A DNA stretch of 10,392 bases from Planctomycetota bacterium. Its GTDB lineage: Bacteria > Planctomycetota > Phycisphaerae > UBA1845. The stretch spans positions 2,233-12,624 of the forward strand of contig JADFIX010000027.1 of the NCBI GenBank assembly GCA_022566435.1, read 5' to 3'. Position numbers and translations under genes: made by a program. Below the pieces are notes generated by a model, which saw only the letters and a program-made list of their open reading frames with translations, did no database searches and was not told where the DNA came from. This document shows, one piece after another, positions 6,421-10,392 of the stretch (position 1 is its first letter; each line of letters begins with the position of its first letter).

Positions 6421-6691
6421 TCTGATGCACGGCGGGACGCGCGACAAGCGAGTTCAATATTCGGAGGTGCGCGCACTCGCACCTCTGGCGCAGTTCCGAG
6501 ACACTTCGCCTCCCTCGGGTATATTCGCAATCGGTCAGGTGTCGATCAGCCGAAACAAACGCCAGGTTATCCTAATCGCGTCGGGTTGGGCATGCCGGCT
6601 CATCGCATCCCAGCTAGAATGAGATCCGGAAGGACGGGAAACGCGTTTCCGCCGTTGATGCGAATGCGAGTCGTCTTCGGGCTCATTTTCA
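6421..6691. other. Intergenic stretch with an 8-bp hairpin
   Basis: No gene is supported. GAGGTGCG (6464-6471) and CGCACCTC (6478-6485) form a perfect 8-bp inverted repeat around a 6-base loop. It lacks a T-run and lies more than 200 bp before the kinase remnant. A short forward frame across it shows no domain features. Confidence 0.4.
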
Positions 6692-6964
6692 ATGGCATTG
6701 AAGGCTGACACTGCGCTCGGCTCATACAAGATCGAAGCGCTCATTGGCAAGGGCGGGATGGGGGAAGTCTATCGAGCGCGCGATACCGGTCTTGATCGCT
6801 TGGTGTCCATAAAGGTCCTACCCGAATCATTTGCCGCCAACGCGGAGCGGGCGGGGCGGTTCGAGCGCGTACCTGGGCCGATATCGCTTCATGACCCCGT
6901 AACTTGGGCTAACGACTTGTTTCCGCCATACCGCGTCGCGTCGGTGGTCGCAGGCAAAAAATAG
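6692..6964 (+). pseudogene. Truncated PknB-like Ser/Thr protein kinase, N-terminal fragment
   Basis: The first 59 residues are a typical start of a bacterial Ser/Thr kinase domain: LGSYKIEALIG, the glycine-rich loop GKGGMGEVY (19-27), YRARDTGLDR, and the ATP-binding lysine in SIKVLPESF (K41; the usual VAIK is VSIK here). Similarity stops after GRFER, at about base 6868. About 31 unrelated codons follow to the stop. The C-helix Glu region, catalytic HRD loop and DFG motif are all missing, so it cannot be an active kinase. No continuation was recognised in the other frames up to 7024. It is the stump of a gene cut by deletion or insertion. The stop overlaps the terminator of the converging gene. 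Confidence 0.85.
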
Positions 6965-7001
6965 CGACGGCGAGTTCGTCGAAGTACGAACTGGGCGTCG
7001 C
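6956..7001 (-). terminator. Strong intrinsic terminator for the leftward gene unit
   Basis: Read on the minus strand, GCGACG-CCCA-GTTCGT, a 6-base loop, then ACGAAC-TCGC-CGTCGC form two perfect 6-bp stems separated by a symmetric 4x4 internal loop. TATTTTTT follows immediately. The hairpin begins 23 bases past the stop of the LolA-like gene. Confidence 0.82.
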
Positions 7002-7024
7002 AGTATTTGGATTCGTGGACCGCA

Positions 7025-7768
7025 CTATGGCGCGAAGTCATCGACCAGCGCGTAGCCCTCGGGGAGTTTCATTTTGAAGGTCGCGTCATCGATCTTCGGA
7101 TCGACCACTAGGTTCGTGATGGTCTTTTCTTGCGTCGATTCATTCTCACCACGTCGGAAAGTATCCACGCGCTTTCGCGGCAGGAAATCCTTTTTCGAAA
7201 AGCACCAGGTTGCCTTCTGCCCGCCATCTGCGCGGTAGTTGATGTCGATTTCGAAGCACTCAACGCCACCGATGGTCTTGGTGCCCTTTATGATCTTGCT
7301 TTCGGCGGTGATTTCGTCGGAAAACGGCCTATCGTGGACGAATTCGAGCATCAGTCCTGCGGCGAAGACCCGCGCGAACCTGGTTCCCATCACGGCCGGA
7401 TCAATATCGACGTACGCCTTTTTTTCCGCGTGATCGATTACAAAGTAATTCTCGCCGTCGGACCCTCCGGTGTACTTTTTTGTTTCAGAGGCGCCCGGCG
7501 CCGTCACTTCGAGCTCGGCCAAGAACTTCTTTGGCTGAAAGCCCTCCAAGCCGCTGAAGGTATAGGTGCCCTTGAGCTCGAACGTCTGGCCGCCACCCGA
7601 CCCTTTGGCGACCACGTCGTACTTGACGGCGTGGACCGCCTTCGCCGCCGCGTCGACTTTCTCGAGAATCTTCGTGGCCTTGTCGGAATCCGGGCTTTTG
7701 TCGTCGGCCCCAGCGAGCACGACCGGCACCCACAACATGGCCATCCAAACGGCGTGTTTACTTTTCAT
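7025..7768 (-). CDS. Exported LolA-like (DUF2092-type) protein
   Basis: I chose the ATG at 7768, because AAGGAGAGG (7775-7783) lies six bases upstream and the product then starts with a signal peptide (MKSKHAVWMAML core, cleavage near VLAGA-DD). A longer start at 7792 is possible but would include the ribosome binding site. The 247-residue product resembles the LolA/LolB-like or DUF2092 fold. It has a helix at the start of the mature part (KILEKVDAAAKAV), a series of beta strands (YDVVAKG, FELKGTYTFSG, NYFVIDH), a TIGGVECFEI strand, a WCFSKKDFLPRKR strand, and the closing TNLVVDPKIDDATFKMKLPEGY, typical of this group. There is no lipobox Cys, so it is probably soluble in the periplasm. Two mature Cys (VECFEI, TWCFSK) could pair. 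Members bind lipids or lipoproteins, but the ligand here is unknown. It lies 184 bp after yebC and is followed by a strong terminator. Confidence 0.8.
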   Translation of the reverse strand: MKSKHAVWMAMLWVPVVLAGADDKSPDSDKATKILEKVDAAAKAVHAVKYDVVAKGSGGGQTFELKGTYTFSGLEGFQPKKFLAELEVTAPGASETKKYTGGSDGENYFVIDHAEKKAYVDIDPAVMGTRFARVFAAGLMLEFVHDRPFSDEITAESKIIKGTKTIGGVECFEIDINYRADGGQKATWCFSKKDFLPRKRVDTFRRGENESTQEKTITNLVVDPKIDDATFKMKLPEGYALVDDFAP

Positions 7769-7866
7769 AGTTTGCCTCTCCTTGTAGTCCATGAATCGTC
7801 TATGTTGGTTGTTTCTCCGGGCCGCAATGGTACGCGTTGGAACCGAAATTGGCCACGCGCGTGTGT

Positions 7867-7895
7867 ATGGTACATGTCGATAATTGTCGCGTCAC
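7867..7895 (-). promoter_or_regulatory. Possible promoter between yebC and the LolA-like gene
   Basis: On the minus strand, GTGACG and TACCAT are separated by 17 bp, each matching the sigma70 consensus at four of six positions. The leader would be about 90 bases. With 184 bp between the genes, a separate promoter is plausible but this match is modest. Confidence 0.3.
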
Positions 7896-7952
7896 GCGTC
7901 GTTTCTTGGTGTTTTCGTCGCGAAGAGATAGTCGCTTTCGAGTCGGTCCTGG

Positions 7953-8702
7953 CTATTCCTTGCCCAGTTGGGCCACGACATCATCCGACATCGTCGAATT
8001 CGAATAGACGGCTTCGACGTCGTCGTGGTCATCGAGGGCGTTGATCAGTCTCATCACCTTCCTCGCCTTGTCCAGATCGAGAGAAATGATGTTGTCGGCC
8101 ACCATGGCGAGGTCCGAGGACTGGGTCTCGATGCCGGCGTCGGTGATTGCCTTTTCCACGGCTTCGAGGGCATCGGGGGCACAGACGATCTCATGAATAT
8201 GTTCGGAGGATTCGACGTCTTCCGCTCCGGCTTCGATTGCGATTTCCATGATTCGGTCCTCGTCGGCCTTGTCGCTGGCGATGACGATGACCCCTTTTTG
8301 TTTGAATTGAAACGCCACACAATTCGCAGCGCCCAGATTGCCGCCGGCCCGCTCGAAGATCTTCTTGATTTCACCGCTCGTGCGATTCCGGTTATCCGTG
8401 ACCGCTTTACACATGACGGCCACCCCACCGCTGCCATAGCCTTCATATAGGACATCCTCGTAGCTCGCGCTTTCCAATTCGCCGGTGCCTTTCTTGATGG
8501 CCTTCTCGATCGTGTCCTTGGGCATGTTGTCGGCCTTGGCTTTATCGACGGCCAATCGCAGGGAAGGATTGTCAGCGGGATTCCCACCGGACTTGGCGGC
8601 CATAATGATGGCGCGTGAGAGCTTGCTCCACGCCTTGCCGCGTTTCTTATCTAGGGCGGCCTTCTTATGTTTAATCGACGACCATTTCGAGTGTCCGGAC
8701 AC
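7953..8702 (-). CDS. yebC: YebC/PmpR-family protein
   Basis: The 249-residue product is a full-length YebC/TACO1-family protein, with the signature start SGHSKWSSIKHKKAALDKKRGK, the LSRAIIMAAKSGGNPADNPSLR segment, NMPKDTIEKAIKKGTGE, YEGYGSGGVAVMCKAVTDNRNRT and an acidic C-terminal region. These are cytoplasmic three-domain proteins, long annotated as transcription regulators; more recent work links the family to translation through difficult sequences. The start codon is GTG, supported by AAGGAG (8710-8715) seven bases upstream and by the conserved N-terminus. The gene lies 36 bases after the TPR gene on the same strand, so the two are probably cotranscribed. The ruvC partner common beside yebC elsewhere is not present in this window. 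Confidence 0.98.
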   Translation of the reverse strand: MSGHSKWSSIKHKKAALDKKRGKAWSKLSRAIIMAAKSGGNPADNPSLRLAVDKAKADNMPKDTIEKAIKKGTGELESASYEDVLYEGYGSGGVAVMCKAVTDNRNRTSGEIKKIFERAGGNLGAANCVAFQFKQKGVIVIASDKADEDRIMEIAIEAGAEDVESSEHIHEIVCAPDALEAVEKAITDAGIETQSSDLAMVADNIISLDLDKARKVMRLINALDDHDDVEAVYSNSTMSDDVVAQLGKE

Positions 8703-8738
8703 GGTGGCTCTCCTTCCCGTCGCTTTCGGCGGGCTATT

Positions 8739-10392
8739 CTACTTTTCGTTATTGTCTGACTCGGGCTCTACTCGACTAACCGGCATGGCCAGTGACGCGA
8801 CATTTGGTGTCTTCCCTGCACCGGCGTCATCGATTTTTTGCTGCGTGGTGTCGCGTACGCGGCGGCTATCCGCGCTTGGAAAACCGTCTTCCTCGCGCTG
8901 GCGAACGACGTTCATCGCTGATGTCCAATACTCGATGGCTCTATCCTTCTCGCCGAGGCGCCAGTGCGTGTCGCCAATATGGTCGAACAAGACTGGGTCC
9001 GCCATCATTCCCACGGCACGCTCAAGCCACTTTTTGGCCTGCTGATAGTTGGCCCTCTTGTAGTGCAGCCAGCCATAGGTGTCGAGGTAGGCCGCCTTCT
9101 GCGGGGCGCCCGACACGGCGTATCGGATCATGGGTTCGGCTTCGTCCAATCGCACACCCTGATCGATCCAGCTATAAGAGATATCATTGTGCAGCCCCGG
9201 AAGGTCCTTCGCGAGCCGGGAGTCTTCGAGGGCAATGGCCAGCGCCCGTTCCAGCGTGTCGGTTGCCCTGTCATCTTCGCCTAGCGCCTGCTGACAGACG
9301 GCGACTCTCCGCAGGTAGAAATAGCGTGTTCGGGGATCGCGCGCGGTGCCAATCCACTCTTCGAGTTGTTTTTCGGCCTCACGGAATTTTTTCGTGATGA
9401 TCAGTTGTTGTGCGAGCCGCAACCGGAGCGTTGTCAGGCGCACATGGAGAGACTGTCGTCCGAAAGGCTCGTCGGGCAGGCGGATCTGCGTCTTATGATC
9501 GCGGGGCGCCGCATTGGCCTCGAAACGGTTTTCGTTGATCGACGCGAGCATATCGAGGACTCGGTCGATGAGCGATTCGATCCATTCAATGCAGTCGTCG
9601 TGCCGCTCTTTTTGTAGGTGGAATTGGATAATCATGTTCTGGAAGAGCTCGCGGTATTCGGTGTGGAGAAGTCTGTTTCGCACAAGATCGTCCGCTCTGT
9701 CGATTCGATCGTTGTCCGCCAGAAGCCTCACGAGTAGCGCGATGGCACTGTCGCTCTCAGGGTCGTCAAGAAGCCAGCCGAGGGCCAGTTGCCCGGCGCG
9801 CTGGGGGTGATCGGCGGCGGCGAGAGCGTCCACCAATTGACTGAGCCCCTGCCTGTCATCGGGTTCCAACAGATGCCGCCGCTCCAGAATCGCCACGGCT
9901 TTTTCCGGCTGCGACTCGCTGAGATAGACTCTGGCCAGGAGCGCCGCCCAATCCGACTCGTCGCCCGCTTGTTTCGCCCAACTTTCGAGCCGTTCCACTC
10001 CTTCCGCAGACCGGTCCATCAGACGCAACGAATCGAGAATTCTGAATCGGTAGCGTTTCCTTACATCGTCATCGAGGTCCAGCCTCCTTTCCTCCCTCTC
10101 CGACAATTCCAGTGCGGTTTCATAGTCCTGGACCGCCCAATAGAGATCGACCAGTTGCTCTCGCCAGGCATGGCGATTGGGACGCCGGGGAAGTAGGGCC
10201 TGAAGCCGAGCGATCGCCTGTTCATATTCGAGTAGGCGGGCCAAAGTTCCGATCAATCCGGCTGCGGCGCGCTCCGAATCGGGATCCAGTCTTAGCGCTT
10301 CGAGATAGGCATCCCGTTGAGCGATGAATTCGGTCCAGTCAAAGTAGGATTCCGCGATGTTCAGCCAGATAGATGCTCGATCGCCATAAGTC
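8739..10392 (-). CDS. TPR-repeat protein, 5' end outside window
   Basis: The frame is open to the window edge, giving at least 550 residues. An apparent start at 10256 is only an internal TTG, with coding sequence continuing upstream (IWLNIAESYFDWTEF...YLEALRLDPDSE). Helix-pair repeats with TPR character run through most of it: one near fragment residues 18-45, several at about 60-250, and the clearest set at about 395-490 (LDTYGWLHYKRANYQQAKKWLERAV and VLFDHIGDTHWRLGEKDRAIEYW). A segment at about 280-325 with polar SINENRFEANAAPRDHK sequence breaks the pattern. The last 50 residues are polar and probably disordered. TPR arrays bind other proteins; large ones of this layout in planctomycetes often carry an N-terminal signal, which cannot be seen here. 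The gene ends 36 bases before yebC. Confidence 0.88.
   Translation of the reverse strand, partial: TYGDRASIWLNIAESYFDWTEFIAQRDAYLEALRLDPDSERAAAGLIGTLARLLEYEQAIARLQALLPRRPNRHAWREQLVDLYWAVQDYETALELSEREERRLDLDDDVRKRYRFRILDSLRLMDRSAEGVERLESWAKQAGDESDWAALLARVYLSESQPEKAVAILERRHLLEPDDRQGLSQLVDALAAADHPQRAGQLALGWLLDDPESDSAIALLVRLLADNDRIDRADDLVRNRLLHTEYRELFQNMIIQFHLQKERHDDCIEWIESLIDRVLDMLASINENRFEANAAPRDHKTQIRLPDEPFGRQSLHVRLTTLRLRLAQQLIITKKFREAEKQLEEWIGTARDPRTRYFYLRRVAVCQQALGEDDRATDTLERALAIALEDSRLAKDLPGLHNDISYSWIDQGVRLDEAEPMIRYAVSGAPQKAAYLDTYGWLHYKRANYQQAKKWLERAVGMMADPVLFDHIGDTHWRLGEKDRAIEYWTSAMNVVRQREEDGFPSADSRRVRDTTQQKIDDAGAGKTPNVASLAMPVSRVEPESDNNEK

Noticed and set aside
6464..6485. 8-bp hairpin as a terminator
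   Set aside because: No T-run on either strand next to it; kept only as an unexplained inverted repeat.
3582..7024. A new defence or toxin-antitoxin island in the middle section
   Set aside because: The unknown gene, DUF4003-like gene and remnants show no nuclease, toxin, NTPase or other effector motifs, and spacing does not suggest an operon.
7130..8044. 304-codon forward frame opposite the LolA-like gene and the end of yebC
   Set aside because: Shadow of two well-supported minus-strand genes; crosses their intergenic gap.

Overview
The window looks like a GC-rich chromosomal segment of a planctomycete, most likely of the Phycisphaerae type. The evidence is the Cys/Asp-rich surface protein built from DCNGNGIPDECD-type repeats, the small Cys-rich protein with CCLPDDTC-type motifs, an ISAzo13/Rhodopirellula-type transposase remnant and a PknB-like kinase remnant. 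No rRNA, tRNA, CRISPR array or complete mobile element was seen.

Left part (1-3549, + strand): the 3' part of a large exported protein in which a von Willebrand A domain sits inside an array of calcium-binding-type Cys repeats. A 638-bp gene-poor stretch follows. It holds a detached remnant of a C-terminal membrane anchor (TALVPMLVGLRR, 2488-2625). Next comes a 193-aa Cys-rich secreted protein that ends in a closely related but intact anchor (TALLPMLVGLRR). The two genes appear to be related surface proteins, and the upstream one has probably lost its anchor by frame disruption or decay.

Middle part (3550-6964, + strand): a truncated ISAzo13-like transposase, an unrecognised 196-aa helical ORF, a DUF4003-like gene with a good sigma70-type promoter, a cold-shock protein gene with its own promoter, leader and probable terminator, and a kinase gene cut off just after the ATP-binding lysine. 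Two truncated genes and several gene-poor stretches mark this part as accessory and eroding.

Right part (6956-10392, - strand): a compact unit read leftward. It runs from a TPR protein (5' end outside the window) through yebC (36 nt later, GTG start, strong RBS) to an exported LolA-like protein (possibly with its own promoter), and ends in a strong intrinsic terminator at 6956-7001.

I found no convincing new multi-gene defence or metabolic system. The most interesting material is the pair of Cys-rich exported proteins sharing a C-terminal anchor, the structured leader of the second one, and the unrecognised 196-aa gene.
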